Positions 46,525 to 56,954 are shown, numbered from the stretch's first letter. The stretch: DNA of 64,000 bases from Enterococcus moraviensis ATCC BAA-383 (GCF_000407445.1 NZ_ASWB01000002.1:434001-498000); one strand, 5' to 3'. Program-made: numbers and translations. The notes: generated by a model not told the origin, from the sequence alone.

Positions 46525-46583
46525 CAGAAACACCGATCAGGCCCATCTTCCCCAAGACATAAGCGACTCACCGGTGTTTTTTA
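46525..46583 (+). ncRNA. Candidate ~60-nt small RNA
   Basis: A perfect -10 TATAAT (46513-46518) is followed by a short unit ending in a hairpin with stem ACACCG (46530-46535) / CGGTGT (46572-46577) and a T6 tail. The 36-base loop is C/G-richer than the surroundings (AGGCCCATCTTCCCC). No -35 consensus is seen. Size and shape resemble Fst-type antitoxin RNAs, but I find no partner toxin frame on the other strand. It could also be the 3' end of a longer leader. Confidence 0.45.
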
Positions 46584-46944
46584 TGATGTACATGTATACC
46601 TATAATTTAACAAATTCCATTTTTATTTTCAAGTGATTGACATAACAGTATTACGGTGTTCTCAAAATGTATAAAAAACCTGAGAGAATGTCTTCTTGTT
46701 TCGGTGAACATTCATACTTATGAGTCTGAATGGTTGTATTTTCGTATGATCACGAACAAAATTTACACTAAAAAAAGATTCGCATTGCCAGTTACTTACA
46801 AATATAACGTTGCAATCCAATGGATAACTGTCTAAGTTAAATAACGCTTTTCAATATGACATTCTATTTACTTTAGAAAAAAATGTCTAAAACTATAAAA
46901 TGAAAATAGAATTATTCTCCCACATAATCAATGACGTTCAAACT

Positions 46945-46973
46945 TTGCATACTATTCTTTCTTTGCGTATAAT
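46945..46973 (+). promoter_or_regulatory. Promoter of the ABC transporter gene
   Basis: TTGCAT (46945-46950), 17 bases, TATAAT (46968-46973); the start codon follows 30 bases later. Confidence 0.85.
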
Positions 46974-47002
46974 AGTTATAGTGTCAGAAGAAAGGGGAGT
47001 TT

Positions 47003-48718
47003 ATGTTAAAACGTTTTTTTAGTTATTATCGTCCATATAAGCACTTATTTATTCTAGATTTTGGTTGTGCTGTATTAGCTGGTTTGTTGGAGTTATCATT
47101 TCCAGTTGTTGTGAATCAAGTTATTGATAAAATCATGCCTAAAGGAAATTTCAGACTGATTGGATTAGCTTGTATAGGGTTGCTTTTATTTTATATACTC
47201 AACACTTTTTTACAATATATCGTGGTATTTTTTGGTCACAAATTGGGGGTAAATATTGAAACAGATATGCGTCGAGAATTGTATGGGCATTTACAGACGC
47301 AACCGTTTGAATATTATGACAATCAAAAAACCGGAAAATTGATGAGTCGATTGACAACAGATTTATTTGAAATTTCTGAGGTTGCCCATCATGGACCAGA
47401 GGATGTTTTCATTACGATCATGACGTTAGCTGGGTCGTTTTATTTAATGCTTCGGATCCATGTACAGCTTGCGTTAGCTACGTTTATCGTTTTGCCCTTC
47501 ATTACGGTTGCATTGGTGTTTTTCAATAAGAAGATGACTAAGGTAAACACTAAAATTTACGATAATTTGGGTGACTTTAATGCAGGTGTTGAAGCCTCAG
47601 TGAGCGGAATTCGTGTGACTCAGTCTTTTGCGAATGAGCCATTTGAGCGTCATCGTTTTGAGGGATTGAACCAAGCTTATCGCCAATCAAAAATCACATT
47701 TTATAAAGTAATGGGGATCAGTTCAGCATATAATTACTTTTTAATTCGCTTAATTAATCTATTTGCATTGATTTTTGGTGCTTATTATACGATCAAAGGG
47801 GAGATTACAGATGGACAATTCGTTGGATTCATTTTGTTATCTAACGTTTTCGTTCGTCCAATAGAAAAAGTCAATAACATGATCGAAAGCTATCCAAAAG
47901 GAATTGCTGGTTTTAAGCGATTTACTGAAGAAATTGATAAGAAACCTGCGATTCAGGATAAACCGGATGCTATAACAGTTGATCATTTATTGGGTACTAT
48001 CCATTACGAGGATGTTTCATTTTCATATGCTGATTCTACAAAGGTATTAAATCACATAGATTTGCAGATTGTGCCTGGTGAGACAGTCGCATTCGTTGGC
48101 CAAAGTGGTTCAGGTAAAACGACTCTATGTAACTTACTGCCTAGATTTTATGACGTAACAGAAGGACAAATCACAATTGATGGTATCAATATTCAAGACA
48201 TGACACTAGCTTCATTGAGAAATCAAATTGGAATTGTTCAACAAGATGTCTTCTTATTCCCAGGAACGATTCGGGAGAATATTGCCTATGGAAAACTAGA
48301 TGCAACAGAGGAAGAAATCCAAACAGCTGTTAAGTTAGCACATTTAGAAAAAGTAGTCGATCAAATGTCTGATGGTTTAGATACTATGATCGGTGAAAGA
48401 GGTGTTAAGCTTTCTGGAGGTCAAAAACAACGTGTGGCAATCGCTAGAATGTTTCTGAAGAATCCGCCAATCTTAATTTTGGATGAAGCAACATCTGCAC
48501 TAGATACTGAAACAGAGCAAGTGATTCAAGAATCCTTGAATTCTTTAGCAGAAGGTAGAACAACGATGATAATTGCACATCGTCTTGCAACAATCAAACA
48601 TGCAACACGGATTATTGTTGTAAGCGATAAAGGGATTTTAGAAGAAGGAACACATGAGGAACTACTAGCAAAAGGTGGACATTATCGTCGATTGCATGAC
48701 GCGCAATTTAGAGCGTAG
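47003..48718 (+). CDS. ABC transporter, fused permease and ATPase
   Basis: A 571-residue half-transporter of the multidrug/lipid exporter type, expected to work as a dimer. Residues 1-310 hold six membrane helices. The ATPase half has Walker A GQSGSGKTT, Q-loop IVQQDVFLF, signature KLSGGQKQR, Walker B ILILDEATSALD and the H-loop IIAHRL. It is a single gene, not one of a pair, so a homodimer is likely. Substrate is unknown; relatives export drugs or lipid-linked molecules. A GGGGAG site and a strong promoter precede it. Confidence 0.93.
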   Translation: MLKRFFSYYRPYKHLFILDFGCAVLAGLLELSFPVVVNQVIDKIMPKGNFRLIGLACIGLLLFYILNTFLQYIVVFFGHKLGVNIETDMRRELYGHLQTQPFEYYDNQKTGKLMSRLTTDLFEISEVAHHGPEDVFITIMTLAGSFYLMLRIHVQLALATFIVLPFITVALVFFNKKMTKVNTKIYDNLGDFNAGVEASVSGIRVTQSFANEPFERHRFEGLNQAYRQSKITFYKVMGISSAYNYFLIRLINLFALIFGAYYTIKGEITDGQFVGFILLSNVFVRPIEKVNNMIESYPKGIAGFKRFTEEIDKKPAIQDKPDAITVDHLLGTIHYEDVSFSYADSTKVLNHIDLQIVPGETVAFVGQSGSGKTTLCNLLPRFYDVTEGQITIDGINIQDMTLASLRNQIGIVQQDVFLFPGTIRENIAYGKLDATEEEIQTAVKLAHLEKVVDQMSDGLDTMIGERGVKLSGGQKQRVAIARMFLKNPPILILDEATSALDTETEQVIQESLNSLAEGRTTMIIAHRLATIKHATRIIVVSDKGILEEGTHEELLAKGGHYRRLHDAQFRA

Positions 48719-48806
48719 AGGCGAGTTTGTGACTACTAGGAAATAGCTAGAGATATAACTTATTTGCGAAGAAGTTACCTGTAATTAGTTTATGTTTAAA
48801 TTTTAA

Positions 48807-48849
48807 GGGTCTGAGCTTAACTCAAAAAGTTAAAGCTCAGACCCTTTTT
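48807..48849. terminator. Bidirectional terminator, ABC / trpS
   Basis: GGGTCTGAGCTTAAC (48807-48821) pairs with GTTAAAGCTCAGACCC (48829-48844, one bulge), then TTTTT. Confidence 0.88.
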
Positions 48850-48850
48850 C

Positions 48851-49879
<1,029 letters not shown>

Positions 49880-49974
49880 TTAATCATTTAATAATAAGTC
49901 ATTGCTATCATTATACAGGTAAAAGAAAAAAAAAACAGGGTTACAAGAAAAAAATAAAATGTCAGAATTTTTAG

Positions 49975-50019
49975 ACTAGTACAGTTTTGATACATTGTAC
50001 GAACTGTACTAGTTTTTTT
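49975..50019 (+). terminator. Orphan terminator between trpS and spx
   Basis: ACTAGTACAGTT (49975-49986) pairs perfectly with AACTGTACTAGT (50002-50013), then T7. It faces the plus strand, yet no plus-strand gene ends upstream; trpS starts there on the other strand. It may end an unseen small RNA or shield spx from read-through. Confidence 0.75.
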
Positions 50020-50230
50020 AGTTTTGAAAACGTTACAATTTTATGTTAAAAAAAGACGGACTTTATTTCAATATTTAAAAAAAACACGTAAAATAACGAA
50101 AAATTATGTTTTTTATTGGAAAAAGAGCTAGTATTTTCATTAGAAATTGGGTATACTAACATTAAATAGGAAAACAGATAGATTTCCTGTTTCAAAAAAG
50201 TGATGAGAGTCACAAAAAGGAGTGATGCAC

Positions 50231-50629
50231 ATGTTGACACTTTATACTTCCCCAAGTTGTACGTCTTGCCGTAAGGCTCGTGCATGGTTGCAAGAACACG
50301 AGATTCCATTCAAGGAAAGAAATATCTTCTCAGAACCATTGAATATTTCTGAATTGAAAGCAATTTTGCGAATGACAGAAGATGGAACTGAGGAGATTAT
50401 TTCTACTCGTTCTAAAGTTTTCCAAAAACTTAATATGGATTTGGATGAACTTCCGTTGCAGGACTTGCTAGAGTTAGTAAAAGAGAATCCTGGATTGTTG
50501 CGTCGACCAATAATGATTGATGAAAAAAGATTACAGGTTGGTTTTAATGAAGATGAAATTCGACGTTTCTTGCCAAGAGGAGTTAGGCAGTTGGAATTAC
50601 GTCAAGCGCAATTGATGGCAGGTTTATAA
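50231..50629 (+). CDS. spx: Transcriptional regulator Spx
   Basis: The 132-residue thiol-stress regulator that binds the RNA polymerase alpha subunit. The redox CxxC switch is Cys10/Cys13 ([13 protein letters not shown]). [15 protein letters not shown] is conserved, and the flexible C-terminus is the ClpXP recognition end. ATG 50231 gives the standard MLTLYTS start, with AAGGAG 8 bases upstream. Spx is kept low by SpxH and ClpXP; spxH is encoded at 54727 and clpP at 7082. The leader has an AGGAAA/TTTCCT hairpin near 50168-50188. Confidence 0.97.
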   Translation: MLTLYTSPSCTSCRKARAWLQEHEIPFKERNIFSEPLNISELKAILRMTEDGTEEIISTRSKVFQKLNMDLDELPLQDLLELVKENPGLLRRPIMIDEKRLQVGFNEDEIRRFLPRGVRQLELRQAQLMAGL

Positions 50630-50637
50630 TGTAAAGG

Positions 50638-50672
50638 AGAACCTTTGTCCTTGAGACGAAGGTTTTCTTTTT
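50638..50672 (+). terminator. Rho-independent terminator of spx
   Basis: AGAACCTT pairs with AAGGTTTTCT around a short loop, followed by TTTTTC. Confidence 0.75.
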
Positions 50673-50808
50673 CTATTATTTTTTTACATAGTAGTTGCTT
50701 TAACACTTTTTTTAAATATTTATAAAAAAAGTACATATAGGTATATTGAACAAGTTTTTAGGATTATACTAAGACAGCATTTTATTTAGGAATATTATTA
50801 CTTTTCCC

Positions 50809-50836
50809 TTTACATTTGGCGTGATTCCGCTACAAT
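50809..50836 (+). promoter_or_regulatory. mecA promoter
   Basis: TTTACA (50809-50814), 16 bases, TACAAT (50831-50836), 48 bases before the start codon. Confidence 0.7.
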
Positions 50837-50883
50837 GTACGTAAGAATAAGTTTCCTGATTAGCAAAAGTGAGGTGTAGCAAC

Positions 50884-51534
50884 ATGGAAATGGAACATAT
50901 CAATGAAAATACCATACGAGTATTGATTGGCAATGAAGATCTAGCAGATAGAGGAATCACCTTTTTAGACTTACTTGGTAATCATAAGGAAGTGGAAAAT
51001 TTTTTCTACAGTATTCTAGAAGAAGTCGACGTGGAAGATGAATTTCAAGGCAGTGAAGCTGTTACATTTCAGGTTCTGCCAAAAAGTGATGGTTTAGAGC
51101 TATTTATTAGTAAAAATGCATCAATCGATGAAGTATCTAATTTTGAAGGATTCAATGACTTGAACTCAGAAGAAGTAAGTAATATAATTCGTAAGCAGAT
51201 TGAAGAAGATTTTGCTGATGAGACACAGGAATTTTCTGATAGTACAGTAAAAAATTTAGTGTTTGAGCTTAATGACTTTGATACAATGGTGCAGTTAGCC
51301 AACGAAGTATTTTTACAGTCTGTAATAGCAAATTTATATACATTTAAGGGCACATATTACCTACAAGTTATTTTCTTATTGGATGAGTTAGGGAAGAACG
51401 ACGTGGAAAATGAATTGGCTCAATTATTGGAATTCGCTAATTTATCTGCAGTTACACCTGAAACATTGAATGAGTATGGAACATGTATCATGGAACGAAA
51501 TGCATTAGAATTAACAAGATATTACTTTGAATAA
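50884..51534 (+). CDS. mecA: Adaptor protein MecA
   Basis: A 216-residue adaptor that brings substrates such as ComK-type or ComX-type regulators to ClpC-ClpP. The N-terminal substrate-binding domain starts MEMEHINENTIRVLIGNEDL; an acidic linker follows; the C-terminal ClpC-binding domain holds FELNDFDTMVQLANEV. I chose ATG 50884, with GAGGTG 7 bases upstream; the TTG-led longer frame lies before that site. This gene is unrelated to the beta-lactam resistance gene of the same symbol. It lies next to coiA, the usual order. Confidence 0.95.
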   Translation: MEMEHINENTIRVLIGNEDLADRGITFLDLLGNHKEVENFFYSILEEVDVEDEFQGSEAVTFQVLPKSDGLELFISKNASIDEVSNFEGFNDLNSEEVSNIIRKQIEEDFADETQEFSDSTVKNLVFELNDFDTMVQLANEVFLQSVIANLYTFKGTYYLQVIFLLDELGKNDVENELAQLLEFANLSAVTPETLNEYGTCIMERNALELTRYYFE

Positions 51535-51537
51535 ATG

Positions 51538-51578
51538 AAACTGAAATGAAGCTTAGTTGCTTTATTTCAGTTTTTTTG
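51538..51578 (+). terminator. Rho-independent terminator of mecA
   Basis: AAACTGAAATGAAGC (51538-51552) pairs with GCTTTATTTCAGTTT (51559-51573), then T's. Confidence 0.85.
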
Positions 51579-51624
51579 ATGAATCAGAAGTTTTTTTGCG
51601 TACCTTAACATTGAGGTGAGATAA

Positions 51625-52815
51625 ATGTTGAAGGCTTATTCAGAAACGAAAGAAATTAGCACGTTACTAAATTTATCAAGAAAAGAAATTGAGGAGCAAA
51701 AAAAGAAAAAGTATTATTGCCCGTTATGCAATCAACTCGTTAGAATCAAGAATGGACAAGTAAAAATCCCCCATTTTGCTCATTATAATAAAAGTAATTG
51801 CCGTATCGACTCGGAAAATGAAACGGCAGAACACTTGACTTTGAAAAGCATTTTTGCAATGTGGTGTGAGAAAGAAAAGATTGAATATGAATTAGAAAAA
51901 TACCTCCCGGAGTTGAATCAAAGACCGGATCTTTTAATCGGCAATATCGCATTGGAGATTCAATGCAGCACACTGAGTACAAAACGATTGGTCGAAAGAA
52001 CTGAAAACTATCGAAAACATGGCTATCTTCCTATTTGGGTTTGTGGCAAAAAGTTGTTTTCAAATGACAAAAATTTAAGTGAGTTAACAAAAAATTTATG
52101 TTATTACTCAACTAAATTAGGATTTTATTTGTGGACAGCTGATTGGGAAAAAGGCGAGGTTTGCTTGTGTTTTAACATTGAAGAAACCTGGAAAAAAGAA
52201 GTACATGTTTCTAGAAAGGCATGGTCTTTTTATAGTCATTCGTTATTGAAAATCTTTGATTATCCAAATAAGTCGAAGCTTTATTGCCAAAGAAAATACA
52301 GAGTAGATGAACTAATTCAGGGATACTATGCTGAGTTGAATAGAAAATTATATAAGCGAGATGAGAAGATTCGCTTGCTACAAGGCATATTATATAACAA
52401 TGGTTTTCATCTTCTTGAATTGCCAAATTGGTTCTATTATCCTGGTCTTCATATTTTCTGTTGTAGAGGATCTGATCTATTTTTGAGAATGCAAATTTGG
52501 AAATGGGTACAGTTTTTTGATCAGAATGTTTTTGAGAATTTAGAAGTAATACATGTTTTAAAAACAGAATTAGAAAAGTCATCGGACTTGTTTTATGAGT
52601 TGCCAAATGTCCCAATTGATTCTCTAAGAGAGGAGTGTTTGAATCAGATCGTGACGTATCTGATTGAATGTAATCATTTAGTTAGAGTGACAAACGGCTG
52701 GAAAGTTGAACTTGGAATTGCAGAACATAGGATGATGGATGTCAGACGATGGCTAAAAAGAATCGAAAATAAGTATCTAATAACTGCTACTCCGCATAAA
52801 AATGTGATAAGATAA
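51625..52815 (+). CDS. coiA: Competence protein CoiA
   Basis: A 396-residue CoiA-family protein. Residues 29-50 form an N-terminal Cys pair (YYCPLCNQLVRIKNG). The nuclease-like core has RPDLLIGNIALEIQCSTLS, a PD-(D/E)XK-type motif. In streptococci CoiA acts after DNA uptake to help recombination. Enterococci carry it but are not known to be readily transformable. GAGGTGAG precedes the ATG. It sits between mecA and pepF, as in many Firmicutes. Confidence 0.92.
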   Translation: MLKAYSETKEISTLLNLSRKEIEEQKKKKYYCPLCNQLVRIKNGQVKIPHFAHYNKSNCRIDSENETAEHLTLKSIFAMWCEKEKIEYELEKYLPELNQRPDLLIGNIALEIQCSTLSTKRLVERTENYRKHGYLPIWVCGKKLFSNDKNLSELTKNLCYYSTKLGFYLWTADWEKGEVCLCFNIEETWKKEVHVSRKAWSFYSHSLLKIFDYPNKSKLYCQRKYRVDELIQGYYAELNRKLYKRDEKIRLLQGILYNNGFHLLELPNWFYYPGLHIFCCRGSDLFLRMQIWKWVQFFDQNVFENLEVIHVLKTELEKSSDLFYELPNVPIDSLREECLNQIVTYLIECNHLVRVTNGWKVELGIAEHRMMDVRRWLKRIENKYLITATPHKNVIR

Positions 52816-52851
52816 ATCTATGTTAGAATAATTTGAAAAGGGGCTAATAGA

Positions 52852-54669
52852 ATGAGTGAAGCAAAACAATTACCAGAACGTTCGAGTTTACCAATAGAAA
52901 TGACTTGGGACTTAACTAAGATTTTTGTAGATGATAGCGCTTTTGATGAGGCATATCAAGCATTAACTGATGAATTAAAAACAGTACAACACTTTAAAGG
53001 GACTTTAGAAAAAGGAAATGAAGCATTTCTTGACAGTATCGAAATGTTATTGAGTATTTATCGTAAAATCGAAGTGATTTATGTTTATGCTCATTTAAAA
53101 AACGATCAAGATACAACGAATACAACTTATCAAGCATTATATGCTAGAGCAAGCTCGCTGTTAGCTCAAGCTAGTGAAGCTGTATCTTGGTTTGAACCAG
53201 AAGTATTATCGTTAAGTGATGAAAAGATTTGGCGCTATTTCGATGAAAATTCTAGATTACAACAATATCGTCATTTCATTGAAAATATTTTGAGTGATCG
53301 TCCACATATTTTGTCGGCTGATCAAGAAGCCTTATTAGCAGGAGCTGGAGAGATTTTTGAAGCATCTAGTAATACTTTTTCAATTTTAAATAATGCCGAT
53401 TTGAAATTCCCTGTAATTGAAGATGAGAATGGTGAAAAAATCCAACTAACTCACGGCGTATATGGTCAATTAATGGAAAATACACATCGTAGTGTTCGTG
53501 AAGAAGCATTTAAAGGACTATATAAAGTGTATGCTCAATTTAAAAATACATTTGCTCAAACGTTAAGTTCACATGTTAAAGCGCATAACTATAAGGCGAA
53601 AGTACGCAACTATTCGTCAGCAAGAGAAGCAGCTTTGAGCAACAATCATATTCCAGAAAGTGTTTATGATACATTGATCGATGTAGTAAACCAAAATCTC
53701 TCTTTACTCCATCGCTATGTTTCTTTACGAAAGCGATTGTTGAAAGTAGATGAACTTCACATGTATGATATGTATACACCGATTTTGGGAGAAGCATCTA
53801 TCAAATATACGTATGAAGAGGCGAGAGAAAAAGCAATCACCGCATTGAATCCGATGGGAGAAGAGTATCTAGATGTTGTAAAAACGGCCTTTAATGATCG
53901 ATGGATCGATGTTGTTGAAAACCAGGGCAAGCGTAGTGGTGCCTATTCATCTGGCGCTTATGATACTGCACCGTATATTTTAATGAACTGGCACGATAGC
54001 TTGGATCAGCTTTATACATTAGTACATGAAATGGGGCACAGTGTCCATAGTTACTTCACACGTACGAATCAGCCTTATGTTTATGGAGATTATTCAATTT
54101 TCTTGGCTGAGATTGCGTCAACAACAAATGAAAATCTTTTGACAGAATATTTATTAGAAACAGAAACAGACCCTCGAATTCGTGCCTATGTATTGAATCA
54201 TTATTTAGATGGGTTTAAAGGAACGATCTTCCGTCAAACACAATTTGCAGAATTCGAACATTTTATTCATACAGAAGATGCATCTGGAACGCCATTAACT
54301 AGTGAGTATTTAGGCGATTATTATGAAAAATTAAACCAAAAATATTACGGACCTGAAGTGATGAAAGATTCAGAGATTTCACTTGAATGGTCAAGAATTC
54401 CACATTTTTATTATAATTATTATGTATATCAATACGCTACTGGTTTTTCTGCAGCGTCAGCATTAGCGAATAAAATCTTGGCAGAGGAACCTAAAGCTTT
54501 AGAAAATTATTTAACTTATTTGAAGTCTGGTAGTAGTGATTATCCAATAGAAGTTATGAAAAAAGCAGGAGTGGATATGACAAAACCGCAATATATCGAA
54601 GATGCTATGCACGTTTTTGAAACGAGATTAACTGAACTTGAAGAACTTGTAGAAACGTTAGAGCAATAA
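52852..54669 (+). CDS. pepF: Oligoendopeptidase F
   Basis: A 605-residue zinc metallopeptidase of the M3 family that cuts oligopeptides of moderate length in the cytoplasm. The zinc site is HEMGH in LVHEMGHSVHSYFT, with the third ligand Glu in the following helix (LAEIASTTNENLL). No signal peptide. AAGGGG lies before the ATG. It lies 36 bases after coiA and may share its transcript. Confidence 0.96.
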   Translation: MSEAKQLPERSSLPIEMTWDLTKIFVDDSAFDEAYQALTDELKTVQHFKGTLEKGNEAFLDSIEMLLSIYRKIEVIYVYAHLKNDQDTTNTTYQALYARASSLLAQASEAVSWFEPEVLSLSDEKIWRYFDENSRLQQYRHFIENILSDRPHILSADQEALLAGAGEIFEASSNTFSILNNADLKFPVIEDENGEKIQLTHGVYGQLMENTHRSVREEAFKGLYKVYAQFKNTFAQTLSSHVKAHNYKAKVRNYSSAREAALSNNHIPESVYDTLIDVVNQNLSLLHRYVSLRKRLLKVDELHMYDMYTPILGEASIKYTYEEAREKAITALNPMGEEYLDVVKTAFNDRWIDVVENQGKRSGAYSSGAYDTAPYILMNWHDSLDQLYTLVHEMGHSVHSYFTRTNQPYVYGDYSIFLAEIASTTNENLLTEYLLETETDPRIRAYVLNHYLDGFKGTIFRQTQFAEFEHFIHTEDASGTPLTSEYLGDYYEKLNQKYYGPEVMKDSEISLEWSRIPHFYYNYYVYQYATGFSAASALANKILAEEPKALENYLTYLKSGSSDYPIEVMKKAGVDMTKPQYIEDAMHVFETRLTELEELVETLEQ

Positions 54670-54719
54670 AAAAATACCCCTAAATGACTTTCTTAGTAAA
54701 AAGTCATTTGGGGGTATTG
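54666..54719 (-). terminator. Rho-independent terminator of spxH
   Basis: AATACCCCTAAATGACTTT pairs with its near-complement at about 54699-54718. The T-run is on the minus strand (complement of 54667-54673), so it mainly serves spxH; the plus-strand side for pepF lacks a T-tail. Confidence 0.85.
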
Positions 54720-54726
54720 TCTACTA

Positions 54727-55377
54727 TTAAAGTAAATGCAAGTGTCCATGTGGAACACGAGTTTCGTTGTAGTGATTTAATTCAAACTTCTCATGGAAAT
54801 ACTGGAGATTATCTTCAGAAGTTTCACACAGTTGTTTAATCTCATCCATTGAATCACAGTCTTCTACAAGAACTCCGAAATCGCGATCACATGTATAATT
54901 GTAAACTACTGCAGATGGGTGTTTAGCAATCCCCATCTCACGTGCAATTTGTTGATCCGTTTGAAAAGACTCTTTTACAAAATCAGATTGACGATCGGCT
55001 TTAAACATGTCTAAGTCACCGCCAGCTTCGACTACTAGTTTTTCAGCTAGTTCTAAAGAGTAAGGAATATGATTTACAGCTACTGCTTGTTGCAAGCCTA
55101 GAAGTAAATGACGTCCTTTTTTCTTACCTTGTAGTTGGGCTGCTTTATAATCTAACGCAGCTGAATAAATATCTTCAAACAATTGATTGCGTTGCTCAAT
55201 ATCATGCGATGGAATATCAAACAATTTGATAAGGTGGTTGATAGTTCGCATATTAACCAGCGGAATGAAACGAAATTGAATTTTTTTATTTTCAGTTTCA
55301 ACCAATTTTAAAATATCCTTTTCCACGTTGAGACAAATGCCCCCCAAAGGATTAACGAACAGATAGATTTCAATCAT
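54727..55377 (-). CDS. spxH: ClpXP adapter SpxH (YjbH)
   Basis: A 216-residue DsbA-like-fold adapter that binds Spx and speeds its breakdown by ClpXP. The start, IYLFVNPLGGICLNVEKDIL, replaces the usual CxxC with GGIC, so only one Cys remains; a redox role of that pair is unlikely here. The His-rich tail (PHGHLHLL) is typical of the family's zinc-binding end. GGAGG lies 8 bases upstream of the ATG. It lies on the minus strand within the Spx-MecA-ClpP neighbourhood. Confidence 0.9.
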   Translation of the reverse strand: MIEIYLFVNPLGGICLNVEKDILKLVETENKKIQFRFIPLVNMRTINHLIKLFDIPSHDIEQRNQLFEDIYSAALDYKAAQLQGKKKGRHLLLGLQQAVAVNHIPYSLELAEKLVVEAGGDLDMFKADRQSDFVKESFQTDQQIAREMGIAKHPSAVVYNYTCDRDFGVLVEDCDSMDEIKQLCETSEDNLQYFHEKFELNHYNETRVPHGHLHLL

Positions 55378-55494
55378 TCATACTTCCTCCAATTTGACCC
55401 TTTTGCGACTAGACATCATTTCTCAACTAAGTGTTCCTAATTTATCAGAAAATCTAGGAAAAATGAAATGATATGTTTTCACTATAATAACTTC

Positions 55495-56079
55495 TTAATC
55501 TTTCTCTTTTGAGCTTAGCATCATTCGTTGGATTTTGTTAGGTGACGGGGATTCTTTGATATTCAAAGTATCCAATAAGACAAGAAAATCGTTCTTTCCT
55601 GTAACCGCATCGTTAACTTCTAATTCCAATTCAAAATCATGTTGCTCATTGTACCAACTTTCATCTAGCGCGAGTAAACCTTGGGGAAGTTTTATTTCTG
55701 CTCGTTTAGTTGTTAAGCTGCCGATTAAACGTAAATCATTTTTGTCGATTCCTAGATTAGTCAACTTGTTAAAAACATTTCCAAAATCTGGAAGTGTTGC
55801 CAAATCAACGAGTTGTTGCGCCTCTTCAATGGAAAGTGCATCGTTGATTTCAAGTAAGCCAACTTTATCAGGGATTTTTAAAGTGATTTCTGCATTATTA
55901 GATAGTATACGAACTCTTAGACCCATATGCCTTTTCTTTAACTTAAAATCGGCAGAGTCAAAATAATAATTTGTTTGTGTAAAAAAATGTTGTTCTTTTA
56001 CCTGAAAGTAGTGAACGGCGTGTGCGAACTCTTCAATAGATAATAAGGTTTTAAATTCTATTTCTAAATTCTCACTCAC
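55495..56079 (-). CDS. CYTH domain protein
   Basis: A 194-residue CYTH (triphosphate tunnel) domain protein, YjbK-like. The signature ExExK is EIEFK in ENLEIEFKTLL at the start, and further paired charged residues (RHMGLRVRIL, ITLKIP) line the tunnel. Substrate is a triphosphate-containing molecule; tripolyphosphatase activity is known for some members. It starts with GTG. It is divergent from relQ, an order conserved in Firmicutes. Confidence 0.88.
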   Translation of the reverse strand: MSENLEIEFKTLLSIEEFAHAVHYFQVKEQHFFTQTNYYFDSADFKLKKRHMGLRVRILSNNAEITLKIPDKVGLLEINDALSIEEAQQLVDLATLPDFGNVFNKLTNLGIDKNDLRLIGSLTTKRAEIKLPQGLLALDESWYNEQHDFELELEVNDAVTGKNDFLVLLDTLNIKESPSPNKIQRMMLSSKEKD

Positions 56080-56273
56080 TATTTTTGGCCCACTTTCTTT
56101 AATTTAATTCAATTTTTGCATACTTTACCTATTTACGTCAAGAAAAGTGAACTAGAAGTTAAAAAGTTCCGTATTGTTGAAAAAATTTATACAATTTCTC
56201 AAATTACCCTATTTTTCCCGGCTCTATGGTAAAATAAGCTGTGAATCAAATTCAAAGAAATAGAGGGATTAGG

Positions 56274-56954
56274 ATGGAGAAAGAGTGGGAGCTTTTTCTG
56301 GCACCGTATGAACAGGCTGTTGGAGAAATGAAAGTTAAGCTGCGCGGAATCCGCAAGCAGTTTCGAGAGCAAAATAAACATACACCTATTGAGTTTGTAA
56401 CAGGGCGCGTGAAACCTGTAGATAGTATTTTGACGAAAGCCGCATTGCGCAATATCCCTGTTGATCGTTTAGAAGAAGAAATGCAGGATATTGCAGGACT
56501 TAGGATTATGTGCCAATTTGTTGAGGACATTCGTCAAGTGGTGGATATCATTCGCAATCGTAAAGATTTACAAATCATTCAAGAACGAGATTATATTACA
56601 AATAAAAAAGAGAGTGGCTACCGCTCTTATCATTTAGTGATCGAATACCCAGTTCAGTTGATCACTGGAGAAAAGAAGATTTTAGCAGAAATTCAAATTC
56701 GAACGCTCGCTATGAATTTTTGGGCAACGATTGAACATTCATTGAACTATAAATACCAAGGATCGTTTCCAGAAGAAATGAAGGAACGGTTGCAAAGAGC
56801 GGCTGAAGCGGCTTATCAACTGGATGAGGAAATGTCAACGATCCGTGAAGAAATTCAAGAAGCACAGCATCTGTTTTCACACGGTCGCGGGAAGTCGAAA
56901 GATAATTACTATCAAAAATTCAATGATAGCAAGGAAATAGTTGATAAAGAATAG
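56274..56954 (+). CDS. relQ: Small alarmone synthetase RelQ
   Basis: A 226-residue small (p)ppGpp synthetase with a synthetase domain only and no hydrolase or TGS domains. The motifs are VTGRVKPVDSILTKA, DIAGLRIMCQF and the substrate-binding ESGYRSYHLVIEYP, with AEIQIRTLAMNFWATIEH. It makes ppGpp/pGpp and in enterococci contributes to antibiotic tolerance. I chose ATG 56274, with GAGGGATTAGG before it. It overlaps none but is followed by nadK after 10 bases: relQ-nadK-rluD-mgtE form one cluster. Confidence 0.95.
   Translation: MEKEWELFLAPYEQAVGEMKVKLRGIRKQFREQNKHTPIEFVTGRVKPVDSILTKAALRNIPVDRLEEEMQDIAGLRIMCQFVEDIRQVVDIIRNRKDLQIIQERDYITNKKESGYRSYHLVIEYPVQLITGEKKILAEIQIRTLAMNFWATIEHSLNYKYQGSFPEEMKERLQRAAEAAYQLDEEMSTIREEIQEAQHLFSHGRGKSKDNYYQKFNDSKEIVDKE

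Larger units (their letters stand above)
46243..47002. other. 760-bp gene-free region
   Basis: No convincing protein-coding frame. Contents: the hairpin ATTCTAAT/ATTAGAAT at 46335-46354, a TATAAT followed by a short hairpin-terminated transcript (46513-46583, listed separately), and the ABC gene promoter (46945-46973). Both strands hold many stops. Short ATG frames of 16-34 codons on either strand lack ribosome binding sites. Confidence 0.6.

Noticed and set aside
46590-46760. Fst-like toxin frame next to the candidate small RNA
   Set aside because: The only short frames (16-34 codons on either strand) lack ribosome binding sites and the hydrophobic helix expected of such toxins.
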